Source: Bactericera cockerelli
Taxonomy: Eukaryota > Arthropoda > Insecta > Hemiptera > Triozidae
Assembly: GCA_024516035.1 (NCBI GenBank)
Contig: CM044963.1
Location: 19,956,703 to 20,020,702 of the forward strand
DNA: 64,000 bases
Direction: 5' to 3'
The notes beneath the pieces were generated by a model. That model did no database searches. It was given only the letters and a program-made list of their open reading frames with translations, and had not been told where the DNA came from. Made by a program: the position numbers and the translations under genes. Positions 33,566 through 44,579 of this stretch are shown here, in pieces. Each line of letters opens with the position of its first letter. Position 1 is the first letter of the stretch.

Positions 33566-36500
33566 TGAACAATACTTACAACCGCTTGCGCTCACGATTC
33601 ACATGGATCTCTCGTCCTTACTCTACTACCACAACTTCGCACCCCTGTATTGCGCTATTGTAAGCGCGTGTTACTTTTGTTTCCCCTAGTGACGGACCCA
33701 ACTTCAGGCCGTCAAGTGAGGTAGAATCCACGGCAAACTACACGCCGTTTTTTTCTTATAAAACAATCCATGTGCATACTACCATACCACTTTTGTTATT
33801 TCGTAGCTGCAAAACTCGGGAGCTACTGTAAGACTCCGATGTGGTCTGTGTTGTGCATGCCACATCCCCGTAGTATGCTCCCTGCTGGATGCGGCGGCTC
33901 GCAAGTGACACAATACTTCATTTACCGCGTTGCCTGGGGCGCGTCAATACAGTAGCGCACACGAACGCGCTCACACCGTACGAATATACACCCACTGTAT
34001 CCACCACCCACTTGTCGAATAAAAATTTTTCGTCGGCGCCACGCCCGGGGGTGTCTGCACACGGGACCTTGCACAACACAGGTACCACAAGGGGTTACGT
34101 AGCTCATGTTTCACAGTGGCTTGACGCCAAAATAAAACTAGTCTCTGCGTCGCTCCTACACTCTCACTTCGTTTATCAAATAACTCAACGCAGAGCAGAC
34201 TAGTGCTTCAGAGGCCGTGACTCGCTGGCCTGCACACGCCTCGACTCCGCATTACAAGCCAACATCTGCCCACTCCTTGCACCTGTCCCCACCTCTCCAT
34301 GCACAATCCACCCCCCCCCTGCTATCACCGGCCGCCAGGGCCGGGCCGCACAAACGGATATCAAATTCCGCGGAGACTGCCTACCATCAAATTGTTCATT
34401 ATTATGAAGCTCCCTACCTATCCTGACTCATTCACGCCCTTCCTGCACCTGTGTTATCTGCATGTCGAGCTGAGTGCCATCTAGCGGCTCCGACCTACCG
34501 AGCGAACAATTCGTAGGCTGGCTACAGCTACACTTACACTATAAACTGCCCAATTGAATTTGGCCGCTTGTCGCACACCGTAACTGCCCGCTCGCTACTG
34601 CTCGGTTGTTCCCTCAAGCTAATATTTGTTCTCACAGTCCACAAAAAGGTGAATGGTTCCCCGTATTGATGCGGAGCCTGACGGCACTCCCCCCGCGTTT
34701 TAGTTAGGGTCTAGGACAACTGACCACGGGATATCGTGTTTGTCCATGTCTGACCGGTCGGCAACTCTAGGGCTTGGTAAAACTATAATAACTAACAAAT
34801 ATTAGAATTTACACTCTCACACAACCTTGAAAAATGATACTCAAGGTTATTCATTATCAAACACATCACAATCCATCACTCCCACACTCTCTCTGCGACA
34901 CACACACACCCACAAACGACTGTAAACGCAGGCTCATAGATAGGAGAGTTTGTAGATCGAGATATCTCCCTTTACGTTCTTCTCACATCAAACAAGCTCG
35001 CACATTTGATCCGTCTTCCTAAATCCTCCTAGTCCCGTTTCATAATAAAAATCTCTCTGTCTGCTGCCATTGGTTGATCACCCTCTCCACAATCACACTG
35101 ACACGTTCCATAGCAGCACTTCGGCCTATGTCACCACCGAACTCCCACACCTCAACCTGCGTCTCTGTATTACCCAGATCCATCATATCAGCGCAGAACG
35201 TACCCGATCACAATAAACCTTCTGCCCTGGGAATCGCTATTTCCTATTGATGAGCGCCCACATCAAGCACCGCTACTATACACGCATTATGGTTCTTCGC
35301 GGCTAGTATGCAATCTACACTTGATGGGCAACAGCATGGCCAACTACGCACTATCGTACTTACTCTCTTTCTAATCACACCTCACTCAATCGTTGTAATA
35401 ATATACTTATTCGTGCTTCAACAAAATCCCCCCCGGTGACACAGCATCCATCATTAAAATAACTACCATACACTCCTCGCGTTAAGACACAATTGCTCTT
35501 TACAGCGAATCACACCATCTTAATTTATAAAAGAAACTATCTTATCCTAGCACGCGCATCGATAATTTTAACCAAAGATCTAAACATAGAGAAGGATGCG
35601 ACAGCTTATCTGCTCACATTCACACTAAAGGAGCGACGGCGCGTTATCGCGACTATGCGCGCCATCTCTTACTACCAACACAGCCTTACATTGCACAACC
35701 CAGGCCACTGGTTGTATATGATATGCGTGAGCGAGCTATGGAGATATACCCACCTCTATCCATTCATACCCAGCACTGCAGCTCCATCGTACCCCTCTCT
35801 GTGTCTTAACAGACCGCCCGTCGCGCTCAATCCTATTTCACTCACACGTAGACTATTATCGCAAAGCGGGGAAGTAACTGCCTGCGGTTCGTAATAACGC
35901 CCCTCATACGTCGCATTAAATGCACGCGTACAATAACACGACATCCACTCGTAGCTTCCCCGATCGATTATCAGACGCGCGAGAGGACTCTGTCGACCCG
36001 CCTGGCTCCGGTCGGGGCGTTCCAAGTGCTCCATCGCGTCTTGTCTCGCGTGGATTGAGCGTTAAAGACCGCTGTTTGAGTAGTCTGTGATCAACCAAAT
36101 AAATGCTTTCTCAAACATCAAAGCATGTCTAACTTTCAAATGTGACTCAAGCCTCTTTTATCGCTTAATCGAGAGATCTCGATTGCGCATTATACAACTT
36201 CTCACATATCATGCCTCGACAGCCAATGCACATACTCTAAACATTCTCATAACCAAGTCACGCTACATCTTCTCTCGCATCTCAGTGATATGCAGTTTGC
36301 GTTCGATCTGCATCCTCGTTTTTCTCGGCCTCACGCGACAGTCAGATTAACATTTATACCCGCAGAATCCTTTGCTCTTGTTCTGCCCGACGCCAAAAGT
36401 AACTAGATCAAGAGTCCACCCTGGACATATCTTGTCATGTGCCGTACTTTCGCGGCCACTCGGTCCTCGTATGTACTAACTCGTCTGCGCTCCCTACGCC

Positions 36501-36604
36501 AATAATTTCAACACTCAAACAACCGCCCAATACTTAAATCAACATCTACCAGATTCGATGCACGTGGCCTACACAGTGGGAACCACCTCTGATTCTTTTC
36601 ACGA
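33566..36604. other. CpG-rich, low-repeat island
   Basis: About 3 kb with many CpG dinucleotides and less AT than its surroundings. It lacks microsatellites and known SINEs apart from repeat H at 33790-33965. Open frames up to 145 codons on both strands show no recognised motif. It could be a decayed large element, a regulatory CpG-rich region or DNA of separate origin. Confidence 0.3.
33790..33965 (-). repeat. Non-tRNA dispersed repeat H, copy 3
   Basis: In minus orientation GAAGTATTGTGTCACTTGCG, CACAACACAGACCACA and CAGCTACGAAATAACAAAAG appear in the same order as in copies at 12355 and 17281. Confidence 0.55.
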
Positions 36605-36730
36605 AGGTGGTACTAGTGGATGTGACGATCGCACCACGGACCACTTGGTGGTGGTCGAGTGGAAAAAGGACGCTAGTCAGGTATTCTGATACGCTTGAGA
36701 TAGTTGGTTCGGTTCGGCTAAGATAATTGA
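36605..36730 (+). repeat. SINE family B-like variant
   Basis: TAGTGGATGTGACGATCGCA and GGTGGTCGAGTGG ... CTGATACGCTTGAGATAG match 32141-32300. Confidence 0.4.
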
Positions 36731-37692
36731 TAAAAGATACCGAAAACTACACATGTACTCGTGGGAACATGAAAAGTTATGCAAAAGATAATGAAAAAAA
36801 AACAAAAGCACGCCTATTATTATAGTCCCACGTAGTGGCATGAATTTAAGAATCTTCTTAATTACTTTATCTCACTCTCTCCTTCGTATCATACTCTTTA
36901 ATTGTATATTCTCTTTAGTCATCCAAGCTATGTGCATGGAATTTGACTGGGGAACGTAACTATGTATACTGTATACTACATCAAAAAATGTTATTTATTT
37001 AAACTATTTCTATTTTGTATACGTAGGTACTTACTTTATTTTCTGAAATACCTGGTACTAGGTAAATATATGTAAAACACGTGTTAGATACATTAGACAT
37101 ATTATTTACAGATATATAACTTTTCTTTTTCTTCATAATTATGTGTCAAGACCATTGTCAAAAAAAAAAACGAGTATGGAGAAATAACCTAATCAACCTA
37201 AGAGTTAATAGAGTATGATCCTTACTATATGAATAGGATAAGTAAAGTTACAATATGATCCTTATTATAGGATAAGGAAAGTAGAAGCGAGATGAGTCTT
37301 CAACTCTTCATTTAAGCTTAGCCTAACAAGGGCAACAAAGCAAAAATAGCCTGAGGCAGTATTGATTTAAATGAGGCTCTGACAGTCATGTGAAATCAAC
37401 ACCATGCAGAACAGTGCCAGATTAAAATCAAGACCAGGGATAGGAACTTAATTAAGTCTGAATTTGAAATTCGTGTCACCTAATTTGAAATTTGCACCTT
37501 GCTGTGCTGAAATACTTGTCGCATGTAGAGATGACAGTTTGTGAAGAACAGGGCAACCTTGCTGTAATGAAATACTTGGTGCATGTAGAGATGACACTGT
37601 GTGGAGAACAGGCCATATTACAAGAAGACAACATAAATATTTACAGCTAGCATGTGTTCACATCTTTTTCTCTTCTTTAACCTCCTCCTATC
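36731..37692. other. AT-rich spacer
   Basis: A ~60-bp direct repeat (ACTTGTCGCATGTAGAGATG / ACTTGGTGCATGTAGAGATG) lies around 37513 and 37573. No gene recognised. Confidence 0.4.
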
Positions 37693-37898
37693 TGTCCCGG
37701 TAGATCAGTGGTAAAGGTGGCACTCTGTGAATCCAGAGATTCCAGAGCTCGTGGGTTCAAAATCCAGCCGGGACATGACAAGTTATTCTCCCATTTGGGA
37801 TTTTTACCACATAATAATATGTAATTGACCCTACTGCTGGAATAATGTGACTTTAATTGTCCTATTCGGGCAGTATAAATAAATAAATATTATTATTA
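37693..37898 (+). repeat. SINE family C copy
   Basis: TGTCCCGGTAGATCAGTGG head, B box GGGTTCAAAATCC, and GGGCAGTATAAATAAATAAA before (ATT)n. Confidence 0.7.
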
Positions 37899-38069
37899 TA
37901 GTACTTATCCATTTAAATTTCTTCTTTTCCTATCTCTTTTTTTTCTTTCAATCTCTCTCTCTTCCCCCTCTCATTCGCTCTTTCTTTCTCTCTCATTTGC
38001 ACGCTCGGAAAATTTATCGAGTTACCTAGGAAATTCTATTTCCGCTTTGTTTTTCTTTAAGAAGGACAA

Positions 38070-38270
38070 ACTGACGGGAGGGGAGAGAGAGAACTTGAAG
38101 GGAAGGGGGGGGAAAGGGAGGGGAGAAAGAGATGCGGAAGTTAGTTATAAATAAGAAGAGGGGAACAGTAAAAGGAGGAGGAAAAGTAAAAGAGGAAGAC
38201 TTAGGAGGAGCTGGAGGTGGAGGGGGGGGGGGGGGGCGGTTGTAAAGATGAAGGATAAGGGGAGACGTGA
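38070..38270. repeat. G-rich purine tract with poly(G)
   Basis: AG-rich DNA leading to a run of 15 guanines at 38222-38236. Confidence 0.7.
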
Positions 38271-38449
38271 TAATAATAATAACACTCTTTAGTGGAAGGT
38301 AACCACCAGGCGAGGTTAATGCTTAAAGTATTTTCTACCACCTAACCCGCAGAGTCTTATTATGTGGTCACAAACTCAAATTAATGAGCAAAAATTCATG
38401 CACTGGGTGGGATTACCAAACTAGCGCGTTAACCACTTGACTACCAGTG
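38271..38449 (-). repeat. SINE family B copy with internal deletion
   Basis: Head and body are present on the minus strand, but the B-box segment between CCCACCCAGTG and the A box is deleted. Confidence 0.65.
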
Positions 38450-39250
38450 ATGAAGAAGGTAATAGGGAATCCTGGTGAATGAATAGAGAAGAAAAGAAGA
38501 AGAGAAAGAGAAGAAGAGAAAGGAACAAAGGTTAGAGAAGTTTGTGATGATAAAGTAGAGGAGGATACGGAATAAAATTAAGAAGGTAAGAGGAATAAAG
38601 AAGGCATCGAGAAGAAAAGAAGAAGAGAGAGGAGAAGAAGAGGAAGGAACAAAGGTTAGAGAAGTTTGTGATGATAAAGTAGAGGAGGATACGGAATAAA
38701 ATTAAGAAGGTAAGAGGAATAAAGAAGGAATCGAGAAGAAAAGAAGAAGAGAGAGGAGAAGAAGGAGAATAATAGGAAGAAACAAAGGTTAGGGAAGTTT
38801 GTGATGATAAAGTAGAGGAGGATACGGAATAAAATTAAGAAGGTAAGAGGAATAAAGAAGGAATAGAGAAGAAAAGAAGAGAGTATTAGGAAGAGAAAAA
38901 GAAGAAGAAACGGAAGGGAGGGGAGGGGAGGGAGATGAAGAAGAGGAGGATACGGAATAAAATTAAGAAGGTAAGAGGAATAAAGAAGGAATCGAGGGGA
39001 AAAGAAGAAGAGAGAGGAGAAGGAGAAGAAGAAGAAGGAACAAAGGTTAGAGAAGTTTGTGATGATAAAGTAGAGGATACGGAATAAAATTAAGAAGGTA
39101 AGGGGAATAAAGAAGGAATAGAGAAGAAAAGAAGAGAGTATTAGGAAGAGAAGAGGAAGAAGAAGAAACGGAAGGGAGGGGAGGGTGATGAAGAAGAGGA
39201 GGAGACGGAATAAAACGAAGAAGGTAAGGGGAAATCCTGAATGAACAAAG
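38450..39250. repeat. Purine-rich tandem array, ~124-134-bp unit
   Basis: Six copies of GATACGGAATAAAATTAAG (last ones diverged) at about 38565, 38689, 38820, 38949, 39074 and 39200, joined by variable GAAGAA blocks. AACAAAGGTTAGAGAAGTTT marks four of the units. Confidence 0.75.
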
Positions 39251-39699
39251 AGGAAAAGAAGAAGTGGGGGTATTAGGTTAGAGTGGGGGTAAATGAGGAG
39301 CTCCCCCGCCGGTGTTTGTGTTATCTGTCTTGTTTGTGTTTCGTCTGAATGGGGTTGGGGACTGTAAGGTTTCTTCAGATGCCTTTATTCCAGGGGTTTC
39401 CAAACTATGGTCCGCGAGAGGGTTTCAAGTGGTCCCTAAAGAAAAAAAAAAAAAAAAACACGTTCGAAGTGGTTGATTTGGAAGTATTTTGGTCCAAGAA
39501 GGCTTTAGTTTACCAAACCATCCGAAGGGGGGGGGGTGCTAGTGGTCCGAGGAAAATTATGAAATTCAAAAGTGGTCCGTGGCTTGAGGAAGTCTGGGAA
39601 CCCCTGTTCTATTTCTTCGACTGAGGGATTCTTCAAAACATTCCGTCTGTTACCGACTATGTCAATTTGTCTATAATAATAATCGTTTTCATGGCAAGA
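39251..39699. other. Spacer with a small inverted repeat
   Basis: CCAGGGGTTTCCAAACTATG (39391) and GGGAACCCCTG (39596) suggest the ends of a small ~215-bp palindromic element (CAGGGGTT... ...AACCCCTG). The interior repeats AGTGGTCC. No coding content. Confidence 0.35.
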
Positions 39700-39832
39700 C
39701 TGTAAGGTTTTCCACCCAACGGTTTTACATACTTGTAAACACTCCAAAAAACAAGTTTTTACCCAGCCATGGGATTCGAACCAATGTCACCGTGCGTAAA
39801 CTACGCCACTGTCCCACTTGGCCACGGTGAAT
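39700..39832 (-). repeat. tRNA-like SINE, family G
   Basis: In minus orientation CACCGTGGCCAAGTGGGACA (A box) and a B box (GGTTCGAATCCC) are followed by ATGGCTGGGTAAAAACTTG. Confidence 0.55.
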
Positions 39833-40031
39833 ATTAGCTAAGAAAGTACAAACAAGTAAAAAAGTACCGCGGATTCTTACCTTTAAAATAAATAGCATCG
39901 CTTTCTTTTGAAAACACTCATATATTAATAGTAATATTCATTAGAATGTTTGAAATAAAATTAAATGTATGAAATAAAATGCCAAGTGAAAAAATATTAT
40001 ATTATATTAACATGATAAAAATTATCATAAT

Positions 40032-40152
40032 AATCACAACTATACTCAAACCCACTTTACTAAACCTTTGCTGAACTTGGGACTTGATTACTTGAACCAC
40101 CGACCTCCAGGTTACAAGTCCGCCGCCTCATCGATCAAGCTTCTGAGGTTGG
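40032..40152 (-). repeat. SINE family A copy abutting the satellite
   Basis: Minus-strand copy with GGCGGCGGACTTGTAACC and a B box (GGTTCAAGTAATC) carrying a small insertion. Its 5' end lies only ~8 bp from the first satellite unit. Confidence 0.65.
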
Positions 40153-40160
40153 TCTCGGTG

Positions 40161-40943
40161 ACAATACTAAGGTATGATTGAATCTTACCTTTAGCTAGAG
40201 AGAAGGTCGGGCAGTGACAATACTGAGGTATGATAGAATCTTACCTTTAGCTAGAGAGAAGGTCGGGCAGTGACAATACTGAGGTATGATAGAATCTTAC
40301 CTTTAGCTAGAGAGAAGGTCGGGCAGTGACAATACTGAGGTATGATAGAATCTTACCTTTAGCTAGAGAGAAGGTCGGGCAGTGACAATACTGAGGTATG
40401 ATAGAATCTTACCTTTAGCTAGAGAGAAGGTCGGGCAGTGACAATACTGAGGTATGATAGAATCTTACCTTTAGCTAGAGAGAAGGTCGGGCAGTGACAA
40501 TACTGAGGTATGATAGAATCTTACCTTTAGCTAGAGAGAAGGTCGGGCAGTGACAATACTGAGGTATGATAGAATCTTACCTTTAGCTAGAGAGAAGGTC
40601 GGGCAGTGACAATACTGAGGTATGATAGAATCTTACCTTTAGCTAGAGAGAAGGTCGGGCAGTGACAATACTGAGGTATGACAGAATCTTACCTTTAGCT
40701 AGAGAGGAGGTCGGGCAGTGACAATACTGAGGTATGATAGAATCTTACCTTTAGCTAGAGAGAAGGTCGGGCAGTGACAATACTGAGGTATGATAGAATC
40801 TTACCTTTAGCTAGAGAGAAGGTCGGGCAGTGACAATACTGAGGTATGATAGAATCTTACCTTTAGCTAGAGAGAAGGTCGGGCAGTGACAATACTGAGG
40901 TATGATAGAATCTTACCTTTAGCTAGAGAGAAGGTCGGGCAGT
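40161..40943 (+). repeat. 56-bp satellite array, left part (14 units)
   Basis: Exact 56-bp period beginning ACAATACTGAGGTATGATAG and ending GGTCGGGCAGTG. Unit 1 is diverged (ACTAAGG, GATTG). Units 2-9 and 11-14 are nearly identical. Unit 10 (40665-40720) carries two marker changes (TATGACAG and AGAGGAGG). The array breaks off at 40943, inside the last unit's GGGCAGT, at the 3' end of the R1-like element. Confidence 0.95.
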
Positions 40944-41402
40944 CTAGAGAACACTTGATTCCAAGCACGCGAGGTCCCCATTCTGGGTGCACCTAGGCTA
41001 TAAGCCCTTAAAGCTTCGCGTGCTCAGTCCTAAGATGAGCTTGGACTTGGAGTGTTCAGGAGTGGAAATTGGCTTAATTATTAGCGTCCGTTCAACACGG
41101 GGGGCATTCTGCCTCACAATCTGGTTAGTTGGGAGACTCTCTCCTGGCGCTTTCTGCGTCCGGGTATTTCGACACCCGTTCTGGGTGTCGGTTTTCGGCT
41201 TCCCATTCTGGGCGTCCCTTTTATACACTTAATCGCACACTGAACATTCAAACATTGAACATTCAGACGGAAAGTATATATACAGCACACAAAAAACAAT
41301 TATATCACAGTTCGTTCCATCACGATAACACATGTCCTATAGGGGGACTTCTTCGCCTTGGATGTATACTGCCCTTCGTCAACCCTACTTAATTCAGCCT
41401 GA
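40944..41402 (-). other. 3' UTR of the R1-clade element
   Basis: 459 bp between the ORF2 stop and the satellite. It contains a perfect 8-bp hairpin (CGACACCC 41170-41177, GGGTGTCG 41183-41190, 5-base loop) and three variants of TTCTGGG (40982, 41180 and 41208 regions). It ends ...TTCTCTAG on the minus strand with no A-run, so priming probably relies on RNA structure or on pairing with the target, which itself contains TCTCTCTAG just beyond the duplication. Confidence 0.6.
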
Positions 41403-42575
41403 CTAGGGGCAGTTATCCGCGGTTCCAAAGTCCTCCAGGACCTTCCTGCCATCTTCGCTGGCGGCGATCTCTCGCGGGTCCAGCGACGGGGAGACCATGA
41501 GCAGCTTGCGTCGACTGTCAGTGTGGTTGGGACAGGCAGTGATGCGATGTAGTACGGTGTCGGGTACCGCACAAACCGCACACTTGCCATCCTCACCCGG
41601 CCTCTTCAATATACGGCAACGATAGTCGCCGTATATACTACAGTGACCGGTGAGGGTGCGTGATAGGCGCCGGTTGTGCCCGAACTTCACCTTCAGCCTC
41701 TCCCGGATGTTGGGGAAGAAGGCGTAGGTGGTTCGGCCGGTGTCCGCACTGTCCCATTCAGCCTGCCACTTGTCCATGGTTATCTCCCGCAGCCGCATCT
41801 TCAGCTCGCCGATGTTCTGGCCTTCCAGTTGGATCTCCTCGCCCAGGTGAGCAGCAAAGTCCTCGCCGTTGCGAAGCATTTCCAGCACGTATAGCTCGCT
41901 AGCAACCATGTCCAGGGGGGGCTCTCCCGCCAGGACTTGGGTTGCCGCGTGGCTTGTGCTGGCAGCGGCTCCACAGATGGCGATGGTACAGAACCTTTGG
42001 CAGGTCCTGAGACGCTGGGCGACGATCTTCCTTCTGGTATACAGCTGGTGACCCCAGAGCGCGACACCGTAGGTGGCCCTTGGGATGACGGCGGCCCGGT
42101 AGATGAGTCGAAGACCCTCCGCTCTTGTGCCCCATGTCTTGGAGAAGACTCGTCGGAGCATGGCAAAGCTCTTGATACCCGAGGCCATTCTCTCTTCGAC
42201 ATGCTTCAGGAAGAATCCGCAGTCGTCGAGAGTGACTCCGAGCAGCGTTGAGTATCTTGCCATGTGGACCGTGGTCCCTCCAAGTTTGAGCGGCGGCAGC
42301 ACTCGGGTGATCCTCCTCCCTCCTTCCATCCTCGAGAAGCCCCTCAGCGAGATCCACTTGCACTTGTCAGGTGCAACACTCAGCCCGTTCTCTGCTGTCC
42401 ATCTATTGATGGCCTCCATGGCCGCCTGCCCTCTTTCACTTACCTCCCTGGCCACATCTCCAGTGATGAGGACGGTAATATCGTCCGCATACGCGAAGAT
42501 GTGGCAGTTCGGCGGCAAATCGAGGTTGAGCAGCGGATCCAGCAGCAGGTTCCACCCATCCGGGCCCAGAATGCT
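41403..42575 (-). CDS. ORF2 C-terminal segment: RT catalytic motif C, thumb, CCHC
   Basis: This frame is read as a 371-residue open frame from 42518, but its homology starts just upstream at about 42575, right after the second frameshift. It carries the catalytic FAYADD box (RT motif C; the two Asp bind the metal ions), then a long thumb/connection region. A cysteine motif C-x2-C-x7-H-x4-C sits at residues 313-329 of the open frame, typical of R1-clade ORF2 C-termini. It ends at a TAG (41405-41403). Known function: DNA synthesis on the element's RNA at the nicked target, with the CCHC part in nucleic acid binding. Confidence 0.85.
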   Translation of the reverse strand, partial: SILGPDGWNLLLDPLLNLDLPPNCHIFAYADDITVLITGDVAREVSERGQAAMEAINRWTAENGLSVAPDKCKWISLRGFSRMEGGRRITRVLPPLKLGGTTVHMARYSTLLGVTLDDCGFFLKHVEERMASGIKSFAMLRRVFSKTWGTRAEGLRLIYRAAVIPRATYGVALWGHQLYTRRKIVAQRLRTCQRFCTIAICGAAASTSHAATQVLAGEPPLDMVASELYVLEMLRNGEDFAAHLGEEIQLEGQNIGELKMRLREITMDKWQAEWDSADTGRTTYAFFPNIRERLKVKFGHNRRLSRTLTGHCSIYGDYRCRILKRPGEDGKCAVCAVPDTVLHRITACPNHTDSRRKLLMVSPSLDPREIAASEDGRKVLEDFGTADNCP

Positions 42576-43412
42576 CCCTGTGGACAGCCCCTCGTTGTCG
42601 CTTTTGCCACTTCAACGGTCTCAGCCTTGAAGATAACTCGGCGATCCGTGAAGTAGCTCCGGACGACATTGATGAGCTTTTGCGGGAGGTTGCGCTCGAC
42701 TAGACGGCTGAGGATGATGTCCCAGCGCGCGTTGTCGAAGGCGCCCGCAATGTCCACCATGACAGCAATCATGTAGGGCTGGTTGAGTGTCTCGGCCGTC
42801 CTCATGAGGTCCATCAGCGCCTTGGTGGTGTTTGATCCAGCAACGAATCCAAACTGCCGCGGCGAGTAGACTCTCCCCGGTATGGAGCTGTAGATCTTCC
42901 CTCTGATCAGCCTCTCCAAGACTTTGGAGAATTCCGGCAGAAGTGTGAGCGGCCGGTATGACTTGATCAGGGCAGGGTCTCTATCAGCTCCCTTCGGGAT
43001 GTGACGGAGAAGTCCCTCTTTCCAAGCAGATGGAAAGTATCCGAGATCCAGACACTGGTTGGCGATGGCTAGCATGATGGGCCTTGCAACAGGGATGGTC
43101 TTCCTGATTGAGGTGCCTGGGATGCCGTCCAATCCTGGGGCCTTGTTTGACTTGATCTGCCTTAGCGCCACTTCGACCTCAGCGTGGGTGAACTGCACAT
43201 CACTGAGGTTGTCCGAGACGCCAATGGAGGTCAGGTCGGGGGGGGCAGCATCTGACGGGATCAGGGTATCAAGGTAGATCCTCGCAGTGTCATTGATGGA
43301 GAGAGAGTGGGCGCTGTCTGCAGTTGCCACTGACTGAAGCATCAACCTTGGGTGGAGTTTGCCGGCCGAGAGCTTATAAAGCCATCCAAAAGGATTGCTC
43401 GTAATGCTCTCG
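42576..43412 (-). CDS. ORF2 middle segment: reverse transcriptase fingers and palm
   Basis: This lies in a 383-codon open frame (43591-42440), of which roughly residues 61-339 are real. Motifs in order are GLDGIPG (153-159), SYRPLTLLPEFSKVLERLI (211-229), QFGFVAGSNTTKAL (246-259), motif A VMVDIAGAFD with catalytic Asp280, and motif B GCPQG (335-339), where the second frameshift falls. The part before residue 60 is out-of-frame translation of the preceding segment. The non-LTR RT family assignment is secure; R1-clade placement rests on the whole-element architecture. Confidence 0.88.
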
Positions 43413-44577
43413 TGCCAACTCGCTCCCAAGATCTTGCTTTGGCTCGTCGGACAGCAGCCTTGTACCGGGAGAGCGCGGATTTCCAGCGGCCTCTCCTGGC
43501 CTCTCGTTCGTTGACGTCCGTCGCCGCCTGGAAGGAACGCCTGGCGAGGTTTGCCTCTCTCTTCATTGCGCAGAGACGCTGGGACCACCAAATGGAACCC
43601 CGGTAGCCGCTCGACTTGGCTAGGCCAAGGACTTCCTTGCAGGTCTCCTGGTACGCACTGGTAAGGATGCGCACCTTCGCATCAACAGCCTCAGTGGTGT
43701 TGTTGATGGGGATCTGCAGCTCCGCCCTGTCCAGCTTCCGCCTAAGAGCGGACTCGAACCGGCTCCAATCCGCGTCTTTGAGGTTGTACCTGGTGGGCGT
43801 GGGGGGACTCGGCCGCATGCGGGAAATGCCGAATCTGATGAGCCCATGGTTGCTGCTCACGCCGCGCCTCTCCACCGTCCAGCCGACGACTTCGCTGGCC
43901 AGGTCCGGGGTAGCCAGGGTGACGTCGATGTTGCTGGAGCCAGAGTGCTGCTCGAACGTAGGTGGTTGGCCAGCCCTGTTGCAGATGGCGAGATCTCTCG
44001 CTGCAATGAGCTGCTCCATCTTCTCCGCCCGTGAACATCGCTGCTGGTGGACGAGGGTGATGTCATGCCAAAGGGAGGACTTGGCGTTGACATCGGCGCA
44101 GATGATGACTTCTCTTCCGGCCAGCTGGGTGAGGATGTCATCAAGGGCAGTCAGCATTCCATCGATGGGTTTGGAATGCTTGAAGTAAGCCGAGACGAAG
44201 TAGATGCTACGGTCTCGGCCTCCTGCTCGCTTGATGAGGACCTCGCAGGCACAGAAGAAGTCGTTCGCCAGGTGCGGAAGCGCCATTGTCCCAAGGGCCG
44301 GGTTGACCACCACAATCGCCGCGTAGACTCTCGCTCCGGACGCCGTCGACTGCACTATCCTGCCGCCATGGAATCCCGGAAGTTTCCCCCTGAAGGTGTA
44401 TGGTTCTTGGAGGAGCGCCACATCCACTTTCTCCCTCTCCAAGACTGCACTGAGCTCCGTGGTCGCCAGTTCCGAGTTGTCCAGGTTGATCTGGACACAC
44501 TTAAACATAGAATCGAAAACATTAATACGAGGACGATTAACATTTACACGATTAACATTTAAGGGGGGACTAGACAT
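43413..44577 (-). CDS. ORF2 N-terminal segment: AP-like endonuclease
   Basis: This frame is open for 411 codons (44577-43342); roughly residues 1-387 are in the true frame. APE-type endonuclease motifs are visible: N31 (VQINLDN), E58 (LLQEPY), SAYF (129-132), D162 and N164 (CADVNAKSSLWHD), IDVT (217-220), and S242-N243-H244 where the family normally has S-D-H. The role is to nick one strand of the target and expose the 3' OH primer. Because the Asp of the SDH box is catalytic in the family, Asn243 may impair cleavage. A zone rich in Arg and Ala (about 340-387) links to the RT. Confidence 0.88.
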
Positions 44578-44579
44578 GG

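Larger units (their letters stand above)
41403..44577 (-). pseudogene. ORF2 polyprotein, disrupted by two frameshifts
   Basis: The whole ORF2 spans about 3,175 bp (~1,058 codons), the usual size for the R1 clade, and encodes endonuclease, reverse transcriptase and a C-terminal CCHC motif. It starts at ATG 44577, two bases after the ORF1 stop (TAACCATG), so translation is probably by termination-reinitiation. Two one-base losses break the frame: near 43412 (between endonuclease and RT) and near 42576 (within the PQG box of RT). No other stop was found in the successive frames. Either this copy is a recent pseudogene or the indels are sequencing errors. Confidence 0.85.

Noticed and set aside
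40161..40943. CRISPR array
   Set aside because: Direct tandem 56-bp units without spacers, in a eukaryotic context: a satellite.
43616..44188. 190-codon plus-strand frame opposite the endonuclease
   Set aside because: Shadow of the GC-rich ORF2 on the other strand; no motif. The same applies to other plus-strand frames at 42-46 kb.
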